From: Flavobacteriales bacterium
GTDB lineage: Bacteria > Bacteroidota > Bacteroidia > Flavobacteriales > UBA1820
Assembly: GCA_017620815.1 (NCBI GenBank)
Contig: JAGAUI010000009.1
Coordinates: forward strand, 1 to 61,755
Direction: 5' to 3'
DNA: 61,755 nucleotides
The notes below the pieces were generated by a model that saw only the letters and a list, made by a program, of their open reading frames with translations, did not search any database and was not told the DNA's origin. Both the position numbers and the translations under genes were made by a program. Position 1 is the first letter of the stretch, and each line of letters starts with the position of its first letter. Shown here piece after piece: positions 34,712-42,730 of the stretch.

Positions 34712-35986
34712 CTAGTCTATGTATTCAAATCCTGTGTAAGGAACAAGAGCCTTAGGTATGCGTATGCCACGTTCAGTCTGGTTGTTTTCTAGCAGAGCTG
34801 CTACTATACGAGGCAGTGCTAGCGAAGAACCATTCAGTGTATGTGCCAATCCCTTGTTTCCGTTTTCATCTTTGTAACGCAAGTGAAGGCGGTTGGCTTG
34901 GAATGTTTCAAAGTTTGATACAGAAGATACTTCTAACCAACGTCCTTGTGCTGCAGAATACACCTCAAAGTCAAATGTCATAGCCGATGTAAAGCCCATA
35001 TCTCCACCGCATAGACGTAGTATGTGGTATGGTAGTTCTAGGTCTTTGAGGATGCCTTTGACGTGTTCTAGCATACCGTCTAGTGCAGCATATGAATTCT
35101 CGGGAAGTTCTACACGTACTATTTCTACCTTGTCAAACTGATGCAGACGGTTAAGACCTCTCACATCTTTACCATATGAACCAGCTTCGCGTCGGAAACA
35201 AGGTGTGTATGCGGTGCAACATATAGGTAGCTGAGCTGCATCTACCATCACATCGCGGAATATATTGGTTACAGGGACTTCGGCGGTAGGTATCATGTAT
35301 AGGTTATCCACTTGATTGTGGTACATCTGTCCTTCCTTGTCTGGTAACTGTCCTGTACCATATCCCGATGCTTCGTTTACCATGTGAGGAGGTTCTATTT
35401 CTGTGTAACCAGCAGCGGTATTGCGGTCTAGGAAGAAGTTTACAAGGGCACGTTGTAGGCGAGCTCCTTTGCCTTTATAGACAGGGAAGCCAGCACCAGT
35501 TATCTTTACACCTAGTTTGAAGTCTATGATGTCGTACTTTTCTGCTAGTTCCCAGTGAGGTAGAGGGTTTTCTCCTAGGTCTGGAACTGTACCTTCTTCA
35601 TAAACAACTTGGTTGTCTTCTGCTCCATAACCATGTACCACGTCTTTATAAGGTACGTTTGGAATGAGGTAAAGTAGCTCTTGAAGGTCTTTTTCTATAA
35701 CGGCCAATTTTTCTTCCAGTTCTTTGGAAGATGATTTAAGGGCTGCTGTTTTTTCTTTGAGGGCTGCTGCTTCACTGCCACGACCACTTTTGAACATATC
35801 ACCTATCTCTTTGGCAAGGGCATTCTGTTGTGATAGTGTAGTGTCTAGTGCATTTTGTGTGCTACGGCGTGCATCATCTAGTTCTAGCACGCGTTCTATC
35901 ATAACGGCGGCATCATCAAAATTTCTTTTGGCAAGGCCTTCTAGAACTTTTTCTTTGTTTTCGCGTATGTAAGCTGTCTGTAACAT
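34712..35986 (-). CDS. serS: Seryl-tRNA synthetase
   Basis: Class II aminoacyl-tRNA synthetase (424 residues). The N-terminal long coiled-coil arm (residues about 25-105) binds tRNA-Ser; the catalytic core has IPTAEVPVTN, motif 2 CFRREAGSYG, and motif 3 in LNGSSLALPRIVAALLENNQ. Complete. Single gene with its own -7 box at 36025-36032. Confidence 0.97.
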   Translation of the reverse strand: MLQTAYIRENKEKVLEGLAKRNFDDAAVMIERVLELDDARRSTQNALDTTLSQQNALAKEIGDMFKSGRGSEAAALKEKTAALKSSSKELEEKLAVIEKDLQELLYLIPNVPYKDVVHGYGAEDNQVVYEEGTVPDLGENPLPHWELAEKYDIIDFKLGVKITGAGFPVYKGKGARLQRALVNFFLDRNTAAGYTEIEPPHMVNEASGYGTGQLPDKEGQMYHNQVDNLYMIPTAEVPVTNIFRDVMVDAAQLPICCTAYTPCFRREAGSYGKDVRGLNRLHQFDKVEIVRVELPENSYAALDGMLEHVKGILKDLELPYHILRLCGGDMGFTSAMTFDFEVYSAAQGRWLEVSSVSNFETFQANRLHLRYKDENGNKGLAHTLNGSSLALPRIVAALLENNQTERGIRIPKALVPYTGFEYID

Positions 35987-36024
35987 ATTATTGTATGTGT
36001 TTATTCTAACGTCTTATGAGACTA

Positions 36025-36032
36025 CAAAAGTA
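36025..36032 (-). promoter_or_regulatory. Promoter -7 box for serS
   Basis: TACTTTTG on the minus strand; leader of about 35 nt. Confidence 0.65.
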
Positions 36033-36136
36033 CTAACTTTTAGTTTACTTTACTCACTTTTGATACAGAAAAAACATTCTTTTTAAAAACAAACCTTTTT
36101 ATCACCTCAAACGAGGTTTTTCAAGAGATAATATAC

Positions 36137-36144
36137 TATATTTG
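36137..36144 (+). promoter_or_regulatory. Promoter -7 box for comM
   Basis: TATATTTG, 29 bp before the ATG at 36174. This places the in-frame ATG at 36144 inside the promoter and argues against it. Confidence 0.6.
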
Positions 36145-36173
36145 TGGTATTAAATACCATATATATAAATACT

Positions 36174-37712
36174 ATGCTAGTTAAAACATACGGTAGTGCG
36201 CTCTATGGCGTAGATGCACAGACCATAACCATAGAGGTCAATATATCCAAAGGTGTAGGCTATAATCTGGTGGGACTGCCAGACAATGCAGTTAAGGAGT
36301 CATCTCATCGTATCAATGCCGCATTTGAGACCAATGGTTTCCGTTGGCCGGGTAAAAAAATAACAGTCAATATGGCTCCTGCCGATATGCGTAAAGAGGG
36401 AGCAGCGTTTGACCTGCCGCTATCTATAGCCATACTCGCTGCATCGGGACAACTACCAGATGATAGACTAGATAAACTCCTTATAATGGGAGAATTATCT
36501 CTAGATGGTACACTTAAAGGCATCCGTGGGGCTCTACCTATTGCGGTACAGGCACAGAAAGAGGGTTTCAGCGGTATAATACTACCGCGAGAGAATGCTA
36601 TGGAAGCAGCAGTGGTGACTGGTATAGATGTATATGGTATGAGTACTCTGGAAGAAGTAGTTTCTTTTTTAAGAGGTACATATGACCCCGACCCCGATGT
36701 TGTGGACATAGATGCTATATTTGAAAGTAATGAAGTCAATAGTCATCTGGATTTTGCCGATGTAAAGGGACAGGAAAATATAAAACGCGCTCTTGAGGTG
36801 GCCGCCGCAGGCGGACACAATATCATCATGGTAGGCCCTCCCGGAGCAGGTAAAACAATGCTTGCCAAACGCATATCATCTATCCTCCCTCCTCTTACAC
36901 TGGAAGAAGCACTAGAAACCACCAAGATACATTCTGTGGCAGGACGTATAGATGCTCACCAAGGGTTGATGACCGTACGCCCTTTCCGTAGTCCTCACCA
37001 CACTATATCCAATGTCGCTATGGTAGGTGGTGGTCAATTTCCTCAGCCGGGTGAAATATCATTGGCACATAATGGAGTGCTGTTCCTAGATGAATTGCCT
37101 GAATTTCAAAAGACTGTTCTAGAGGTTCTACGTCAGCCGTTAGAAGACCGTGAAGTATCCATCTCCCGTGCCAAACAGTCTGTGTGCTATCCAGCATCGT
37201 TTATGCTTATAGCATCGATGAACCCAAGTCCTTCGGGGGGATTTGCAGACCCTGCCAATGCGTTCTCTTCTTCCACAGCCGAGATTCACCGCTATTTGAG
37301 TAAAATATCGGGCCCTCTTCTAGACCGTATAGACATACACATAGAAGTGGCTCCTGTAAATTTTGACCAACTTTCAGAAGAACGTCGTGGAGAACCATCA
37401 CGAGAGGTGCGTAAACGTGTGGTAGCAGCTAGAAAGATACAGCAGAAGAGATTTGAAGGGATGCCGCATATCAACTACAACGCACAGATGGATACCCGTG
37501 CTATGGATGAGTTCTGTACACTGGACGATGCTAGCAGAAACCTTATCAAAGTGGCAATGGAACGTCTGGGGCTTTCTGCTCGTGCATATGACCGTATTCT
37601 CAAGGTAGCCCGCACCATAGCCGACCTTTCAAGTTCAGAAAAAATACTTCCTTCCCACATAGCCGAGGCTATATCATACCGTAGCCTAGATAGAGAGGGA
37701 TTCCTTAAATAA
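36174..37712 (+). CDS. comM: ComM/YifB-family AAA+ ATPase (Mg-chelatase-like)
   Basis: A 512-residue hexameric helicase-type ATPase; ComM promotes branch migration during natural transformation in Vibrio. It has the Lon-protease-like N-terminal domain (VGLPDNAVKESSHRINAAFE), Walker A MVGPPGAGKTMLAKRI, Walker B VLFLDELPEF, and PFRSPHHTIS. The stretch usually written NPCPCG with two later Cys reads NPSPSGGFADPANAFSSS here, so the four-Cys cluster is replaced by Ser. The start at 36174 (MLVKTYGSALYG) matches the family. A GNAT gene follows 10 bp later. Confidence 0.94.
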   Translation: MLVKTYGSALYGVDAQTITIEVNISKGVGYNLVGLPDNAVKESSHRINAAFETNGFRWPGKKITVNMAPADMRKEGAAFDLPLSIAILAASGQLPDDRLDKLLIMGELSLDGTLKGIRGALPIAVQAQKEGFSGIILPRENAMEAAVVTGIDVYGMSTLEEVVSFLRGTYDPDPDVVDIDAIFESNEVNSHLDFADVKGQENIKRALEVAAAGGHNIIMVGPPGAGKTMLAKRISSILPPLTLEEALETTKIHSVAGRIDAHQGLMTVRPFRSPHHTISNVAMVGGGQFPQPGEISLAHNGVLFLDELPEFQKTVLEVLRQPLEDREVSISRAKQSVCYPASFMLIASMNPSPSGGFADPANAFSSSTAEIHRYLSKISGPLLDRIDIHIEVAPVNFDQLSEERRGEPSREVRKRVVAARKIQQKRFEGMPHINYNAQMDTRAMDEFCTLDDASRNLIKVAMERLGLSARAYDRILKVARTIADLSSSEKILPSHIAEAISYRSLDREGFLK

Positions 37713-37722
37713 ACTCACTCCT

Positions 37723-38226
37723 ATGCAGAAAATAGAATTCCGTCTAGCTACCCATGATGACATTATCCCCGTAAGGCAAATGATAGAACGCCGTATAAAT
37801 TACCTACGGGATAGGGATATACACCCCTCGTGGGCAGACCGTGATTACCTGAATGTATTTCCTGTGGAGTATTTTGAGAGGGTGGTAAGAGATGGAGTGC
37901 TGCATGTGGGGGATATGGGTGGAGAGATAATAGCTTGTGCGACACTGCATCATGGGGATTTCCCGCGTTGGGAGGATGATGGTCTAGAGGCATACTATGT
38001 GCATAATCTGGCATCAGACCCTAGATTCAGCGGACTAGGTGGGGTGATGTTGGACTATTGCGAGAGAGTAGCTGTAAATACAGGACGTAAGGCTTTGCGG
38101 TTGGATAGCATCAAAGGCAACGATTTTCTGGAAAATTTTTATAGAAAGAGAGGTTTTGCATTTGTGAAAAAGACCTGTGATAGAGGTTTTTACTGTACAT
38201 TGTGGGAAAAAAGAGTAGGGGAGTAG
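37723..38226 (+). CDS. GNAT family N-acetyltransferase
   Basis: A 167-residue acetyl-CoA-dependent acyltransferase. The fold signature is visible: RLATHDDIIPVRQMIERR (strand 1 and helix 1), GEIIACATLHHG (strand 4), VHNLASDPRFSGLGGVMLDY with the acetyl-CoA pyrophosphate loop, and ENFYRKRGFAFVKK at the end. The substrate cannot be inferred. Probably co-transcribed with comM. Confidence 0.85.
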   Translation: MQKIEFRLATHDDIIPVRQMIERRINYLRDRDIHPSWADRDYLNVFPVEYFERVVRDGVLHVGDMGGEIIACATLHHGDFPRWEDDGLEAYYVHNLASDPRFSGLGGVMLDYCERVAVNTGRKALRLDSIKGNDFLENFYRKRGFAFVKKTCDRGFYCTLWEKRVGE

Positions 38227-38230
38227 AGTA

Positions 38231-38262
38231 TTTGCACATTTGGCATAAAGGGAGTATCTTTA
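38231..38262 (+). promoter_or_regulatory. Promoter for the M3 peptidase gene
   Basis: TTTG (38231-38234), 20 bp, TATCTTTA (38255-38262), a one-base variant of the usual -7 element. Leader of about 45 nt. Confidence 0.55.
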
Positions 38263-38312
38263 CAGCCGTTTTTTAAGAGGTGTAAAAACATAAATTATAT
38301 CATCATATCATA

Positions 38313-40406
38313 ATGAAAAAAAGTATCGTAGCAATGGCGGCACTAGGACTTATGTGTGCTTGTGCCCCACAAAATTCAGAAGAAATGAATCCATTTTTCG
38401 CCGAGTATGACACCCCACATGCGGTGCCTGCTTTTGACAAAATTAAAAACGAACACTATATGCCTGCATTCCAGAAGGGTATGGAACTTCACGATAAGGA
38501 TATAGCAGCTATAGTAAACAATAGCGAGGAACCTACATTTGAAAATACTATCCTTGCTTACGAAAATAGTGGTGAGATGTTAAACCGTGTGTCATACGTT
38601 TTCTTTAATGTAAACGAAGCCCACACCAATGACACCCTTAATGCCATAGCCGAAGAGGTAACTCCTCTTATTTCTGCACATAGCGACAACATCGCCCTTA
38701 ACGAAGCCCTATTTGCTCGTATCAAGTCTGTGTATGACCGTATGGAAGAACTAGGACTAGAAGGAGAAGAAGCTCGTCTTACCGAAGTTATCTACAAAGG
38801 TTTTGAACGTAGCGGTATCAACCTCCCAGCCGAAAAGAAAGAAAAACTCAAAGAGATAAATTCAAAATTGGCATCTCTTTCTCTTACATTTGGAAACAAT
38901 GTACTTAAAGAGACCAACGATTATCTGCTAGTTCTTACAGAAAACGACCTAGATGGTCTGCCAGAAGATGTTAAACTATCTATGGCTGCCGATGCCAAAG
39001 CACTAGGCAAAGAAGGATATGTGGTAACTATGCAGAAACCATCGTGGATACCATTTGTTACATATTCTACACGCCGCGACCTACGCGAAGCAGTTATCAA
39101 GGCCTATGTTTCTCGTGGTAACCACGACAACGATGCCGATAACAAAGCCAATGCTGCACAGATGGTAAACCTACGCGTAGAAAAAGCTCAGCTGCTAGGA
39201 TTTGATACATGGGGAGCATATCAGTTGGATGAAAATATGGCAAAAACTCCAGAGGCAGCATATGAGCTTATGCGTCAGGTATGGACTCCAGCCCTTAAAA
39301 AAGCCAAAGAGGAATTGCGTGATATGCAGAAAATAGCCGACCGTGAAAAAGCCGGTTACAAGATAGAGGCTTGGGACTGGTGGTACTATGCAGAAAAACT
39401 ACGTGCCGAAAAATATGCCCTTTCTGAAGAAATCACCAAACCTTATTTCACACTTGAAAACACTACCAAAGGTATATTTGCAGTGTGTGATTCTCTATAT
39501 GGTATATCATTTGTAGAGCGTGGAGATATGCCTGTTTTTCACCCAGATGTAAAAGTTTATGAGGTATGGGACGGAGAGACTCTTATGGGTGTTCTATATT
39601 GCGACTATTTTGTACGTGAAAGCAAACGTCCAGGTGCTTGGATGACAGACTACCGCGGTGAGAAATATGTGGATGGTGTACGCCAGATACCTGTAGTATC
39701 TCTTACATGTAATTTCCCAAAACCTGTGGGAGACACACCTTCGCTACTTTCTATAGATGATGTTAAGACATATTTCCACGAGTTTGGTCACTGTCTGCAC
39801 AGCCTACTTACCGATGTTAAATACGGCACACTTGCTGGTACCAATGTTCAGCATGATTTTGTGGAACTATTCTCACAGATAATGGAACGTTGGGCTATGC
39901 ACCCAGAAGTTCTTAAACTATATGCTGTACACTATCAAACTGGCGAAGTTATCCCTAGTGATATAGTTAAGAAAATAGAGGCTTCATCATCATACGGTCA
40001 AGGTTTTGCTACTACCGAATTCCTAGCTGCTGGTATCCTAGATATGGATTGGCATACACGCACAGCGGTAGAGGAGTATGATGTAAACGCATTTGAGGCA
40101 GAATCTATGAAACAGATAGGTCTTATAAAAGAGATATATCCTCGTTACTGCACTACATACTATAACCACATATTCTCTGGTGGATATTCTGCTGGTTATT
40201 ACGCATACCTATGGGCAGAAGTTCTAGATGCCGATGCGTTTGAATCATTTGTAGAGAATGGTATATTTGACCCAGAGACAGCCAAAGCATTCCGCGAGAA
40301 GATGCTATCCAAAGGTAACACACGCGATGCTATGGAGCTATTTGTGGACTTCAAGGGAGCAGAGCCATCTGTAAAACCACTTCTTAAATCAAGAGGTCTT
40401 CTATAA
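38313..40406 (+). CDS. dcp: M3 family peptidyl-dipeptidase (Dcp-like) lipoprotein
   Basis: Zinc metallopeptidase of 697 residues, predicted to be a periplasmic-facing lipoprotein (signal to about residue 17, lipobox region LMCAC). The active site HEFGHCLHSLL, with the downstream Glu in FVELFSQIMERW, and the late YCTTYYNHIFSGGYSAGYYA are those of the oligopeptidase/Dcp branch. The family cleaves dipeptides or oligopeptides; Dcp against OpdA specificity is not settled by eye. Single gene. Confidence 0.93.
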   Translation: MKKSIVAMAALGLMCACAPQNSEEMNPFFAEYDTPHAVPAFDKIKNEHYMPAFQKGMELHDKDIAAIVNNSEEPTFENTILAYENSGEMLNRVSYVFFNVNEAHTNDTLNAIAEEVTPLISAHSDNIALNEALFARIKSVYDRMEELGLEGEEARLTEVIYKGFERSGINLPAEKKEKLKEINSKLASLSLTFGNNVLKETNDYLLVLTENDLDGLPEDVKLSMAADAKALGKEGYVVTMQKPSWIPFVTYSTRRDLREAVIKAYVSRGNHDNDADNKANAAQMVNLRVEKAQLLGFDTWGAYQLDENMAKTPEAAYELMRQVWTPALKKAKEELRDMQKIADREKAGYKIEAWDWWYYAEKLRAEKYALSEEITKPYFTLENTTKGIFAVCDSLYGISFVERGDMPVFHPDVKVYEVWDGETLMGVLYCDYFVRESKRPGAWMTDYRGEKYVDGVRQIPVVSLTCNFPKPVGDTPSLLSIDDVKTYFHEFGHCLHSLLTDVKYGTLAGTNVQHDFVELFSQIMERWAMHPEVLKLYAVHYQTGEVIPSDIVKKIEASSSYGQGFATTEFLAAGILDMDWHTRTAVEEYDVNAFEAESMKQIGLIKEIYPRYCTTYYNHIFSGGYSAGYYAYLWAEVLDADAFESFVENGIFDPETAKAFREKMLSKGNTRDAMELFVDFKGAEPSVKPLLKSRGLL

Positions 40407-40430
40407 GACATAGGATAAAAAGTCAAGGTA

Positions 40431-40480
40431 TTTAAAACCAAAACCCCGCCACCTTTCGGTGGCGGGGTTTTGGTTTTAAA
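40431..40480. terminator. Bidirectional terminator (M3 peptidase / Sel1 gene), 23-bp stem
   Basis: Left arm 40431-40453 and right arm 40458-40480 are perfect complements over 23 bp, loop TTTC. The core is ACCCCGCCACC and complement with AAAACCAAA outside. Confidence 0.92.
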
Positions 40481-40535
40481 GTATGGTATTTTTATTTTAC
40501 ATGATTGTGTTTACAAAATACTTATTAGAGAACCA

Positions 40536-41861
40536 CTAGTCTCTATATCCAGTACCATTGCAATAATTACATTTATGATGTGCATGAACTGTACCGTAGT
40601 TAAATGATTTGTTGCAGATATTACAATATACACGTGGTCCATTTAACCCAAAAGTAGCAGTTTGTTCATGTTGGATTATTTCTCCTGTTCCATTGCAATA
40701 ATGACATTTGTGACGTGTTGTTGTTTCTTGTTTTGGAGAGGAAGAGTATTGAGAAGAATTGTATGAGGAATTGTTGGATGAATAGTTATAGCTATTATTA
40801 TTTGAGTTATTATAATGTTTGTTAAATGAAGTTTTGCCTTTAGTCATAGCATAAGAGAAAGTGTCTGTGCTTGCAGTATATGAATTGAATGTGTCACAAT
40901 AGAAAGTCATATCATATGTTGTAGGATTTACTATATAGTAGTATAGAGAAGAGAGTATTTTCATGCCTTCATAGACTTTCATGCCGCTACTTGTAGTTCT
41001 GACATAATCAAATCTACCAATTCCAGGAGCTACCCCTTCTACCCATAAATAATCTTCATATATTTCTATTTCTACAGTATAATCATAGCGACCTGATTGT
41101 GTATATGTGCCGCCTTGTACATAATAGCCTTGCTCATTTATAGTATAAGTGCCCTTGTAGAGTAGTTTCTTGTCGGAAGATGAAGATTTACTATTTGAGG
41201 TAGAAGAAGTGGATGACGAGGTGCTTGCTGTGGCAGTAGATGATGATTTATCTCTAGGATGATAATGTACTCCCAAATTTCGCAGTTTTTCAGCTATATA
41301 TGTATCTTCACTTCCCTCTTCTTTATAATGAGCGTCCATAGCTTTTTTATACCAGTATATGGCTTCTTGATAATCTTTTTTATCTCTATAGTAATTACCA
41401 AGTTCTTCCATTGCTGTATCATATCCTCCATTGGCAGATTTCATGCACCATTTGAGAAATTCATTTTCATTTTTAGGTGTCACACCTTCTTCACCATGTT
41501 TGTATTGTAAAGCTAACATAGATTGTCCAAATTTATCTCCATTTTCTGCAGATTTTTTGATCCATTTAAATCCTTCCGCTTTATTTTCTACTTGTCCTAA
41601 CTTTCCATAATAAAAAGTAAAACCTAAACTCCGTTGTGCTTTTGCATATCCATTTTCTGCAGATTTTTTGAGCCAGTAAAAGGCTTTGGATTCATCTTCT
41701 GGAAAACCACCATACCCACCTTCATAATTCATGTACATATCAAATTGAGCTTCAGCATCACCTGCCTCGGCAGCTTTAAGTGTTTTGAGGCCAGCATCTG
41801 TCTGCCCATATGTCATAATATGGGTGCAGATAAAAAATAATATTAAAAGTGTTTTTTTCAT
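40536..41861 (-). CDS. Secreted Sel1-repeat protein with C-terminal zinc-finger-like motifs
   Basis: A 441-residue exported protein (signal to about residue 19, ending TYGQ). Residues about 25-190 are four to five Sel1-like repeats (AFYWLKKSAENGYAKAQRSL and similar). A Ser/Thr-rich linker follows (about 205-235), then a beta-rich domain (about 237-345), an Asn/Ser-rich stretch, and at the end two CxxCxGxG units (CHYCNGTG, CNYCNGTG) with CNIC between, like DnaJ zinc centres. I know no function for this arrangement; an adaptor or binding role in the envelope is plausible. Single gene. Confidence 0.8.
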   Translation of the reverse strand: MKKTLLILFFICTHIMTYGQTDAGLKTLKAAEAGDAEAQFDMYMNYEGGYGGFPEDESKAFYWLKKSAENGYAKAQRSLGFTFYYGKLGQVENKAEGFKWIKKSAENGDKFGQSMLALQYKHGEEGVTPKNENEFLKWCMKSANGGYDTAMEELGNYYRDKKDYQEAIYWYKKAMDAHYKEEGSEDTYIAEKLRNLGVHYHPRDKSSSTATASTSSSTSSTSNSKSSSSDKKLLYKGTYTINEQGYYVQGGTYTQSGRYDYTVEIEIYEDYLWVEGVAPGIGRFDYVRTTSSGMKVYEGMKILSSLYYYIVNPTTYDMTFYCDTFNSYTASTDTFSYAMTKGKTSFNKHYNNSNNNSYNYSSNNSSYNSSQYSSSPKQETTTRHKCHYCNGTGEIIQHEQTATFGLNGPRVYCNICNKSFNYGTVHAHHKCNYCNGTGYRD

Positions 41862-41929
41862 TGTTTAATATTTTATGTGTTATTGCAATATTGTCATTCT
41901 CTTTAAGCCTTTTTGCAATTTTTACACAT

Positions 41930-42102
41930 AAAAAAACGTGCACTTAAATTGCACGCCATCAAGGGCTACCACACCCTATAACCCAGCAAAGTAAGCACAC
42001 GTATAGACGGTACTTGCCTCTAATGGGTTTATATATGCCTGAATCTTTATCAGTGTGGTAGTTCGATGGCGATTAAGGCGGTATTGTCTTGTAATATGTC
42101 TT
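41930..42102 (-). ncRNA. ssrS: 6S-like structured RNA (Bacteroidales-1 type candidate)
   Basis: This gap has no gene, yet the minus strand has a strong -7 box (42107-42114), about 170 nt, and a terminator (CGTGCA/TGCACG stem then seven T). The predicted RNA folds into one long rod: GCCATC and CTACCACAC pair with GATGGC and GTGTGGTAG at the base, then AACCCA with TGGGTT, then GCAAGTA with TACTTTGC, with internal bulges. Length, rod shape and flanks fit 6S RNA, the inhibitor of housekeeping RNA polymerase, or the Bacteroidales-1 motif thought to be related. The roughly 40-nt unpaired 5' lead is unusual for 6S. Confidence 0.65.
41932..41957 (-). terminator. Terminator of the 6S-like RNA
   Basis: On the minus strand CGTGCA, loop ATTTAAG, TGCACG, followed by seven T. 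Confidence 0.7.
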
Positions 42103-42106
42103 TTGG

Positions 42107-42114
42107 CAAAAGTA
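42107..42114 (-). promoter_or_regulatory. Promoter -7 box for the 6S-like RNA
   Basis: TACTTTTG on the minus strand, with a TTTTTCTG-like stretch about 20 bp upstream. Confidence 0.65.
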
Positions 42115-42201
42115 AGAACTTTTCCCGATGCAGAAAAATAAAACTCATTATTTATCCTATGTGGTGAAAAAATTTATCGTAATAAATTTTTTACAAAAAC
42201 G

Positions 42202-42232
42202 TTTGCCGGTTGAAAATTATTTACTACTTTTG
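42202..42232 (+). promoter_or_regulatory. Promoter for the 112-residue protein
   Basis: TTTG (42202-42205), 19 bp, TACTTTTG (42225-42232): one of the best matches in the window. It sets the start at 42270, not 42210. Confidence 0.75.
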
Positions 42233-42269
42233 CCATCAAATAAAACTTTATAATAACAATATATATAGT

Positions 42270-42608
42270 ATGAAAATTGACGATTTCAGAAGAAAGTTAT
42301 TCACTCTTCCATTTGACAAAGGACATGACATGTGTGCTAGCCAGATACTGGATATGATGAAAAACAGTCGTTTTTTTCTTAATGAAGATAGAATACAGTT
42401 TTTCAATATAGTTTTTGAATATATAGACTTCTATAATAATGGGCACGATAATAATATAGGTAAAGAAGATATTAACCAACACTTGAGGATACTGCATTTA
42501 TGTAAATTGATACTTGCCAATGCTCCTATGCCATCGGCTTTGACAGACTATAAAATACTCATAAGAAAACATATCTCTACTTATAGTAAACAGTTGCGTA
42601 GTATCTAG
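42270..42608 (+). CDS. Small protein of unknown function
   Basis: A 112-residue, mostly helical cytoplasmic protein (MKIDDFRRKLFTLPFDKGHD; QFFNIVFEYIDFYNNG; LRILHLCKLILANAPMPSAL). No signal peptide or known motif. A full-match promoter and a normal leader support it being expressed. It lies alone between the 6S-like RNA and lysS. I recognise no family. Confidence 0.7.
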   Translation: MKIDDFRRKLFTLPFDKGHDMCASQILDMMKNSRFFLNEDRIQFFNIVFEYIDFYNNGHDNNIGKEDINQHLRILHLCKLILANAPMPSALTDYKILIRKHISTYSKQLRSI

Positions 42609-42645
42609 TTGTTTTACAAGTCTTTTGAGTTGGCTCCTTATTTTT

Positions 42646-42668
42646 TGGGATAAAGATACCATATCCCA
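42646..42668. promoter_or_regulatory. Inverted repeat in front of the lysS promoter
   Basis: TGGGATA (42646-42652) and TATCCCA (42662-42668) are exact complements with a 9-bp spacer, flanked by T and A tracts. The site covers the expected -33 region of lysS, so it could be an operator. It is not a terminator in either direction because no T run follows. Confidence 0.4.
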
Positions 42669-42679
42669 TAAAAAAACCG

Positions 42680-42687
42680 TATTTTTG
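42680..42687 (+). promoter_or_regulatory. Promoter -7 box for lysS
   Basis: TATTTTTG; leader of about 38 nt to the ATG at 42731. Confidence 0.6.
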
Positions 42688-42730
42688 CTCTTTAAAACTA
42701 GATATACATTTATACACAAGATATAAAAAT

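Noticed and set aside
41939-42105. Structured RNA on the + strand of the gap before the 112-residue gene
   Set aside because: Only the minus strand has both a -7 box and a terminator in the right order.
42646-42668. Terminator for the 112-residue protein
   Set aside because: The hairpin is followed by A on the + strand and no T run on either strand; an operator is more likely.
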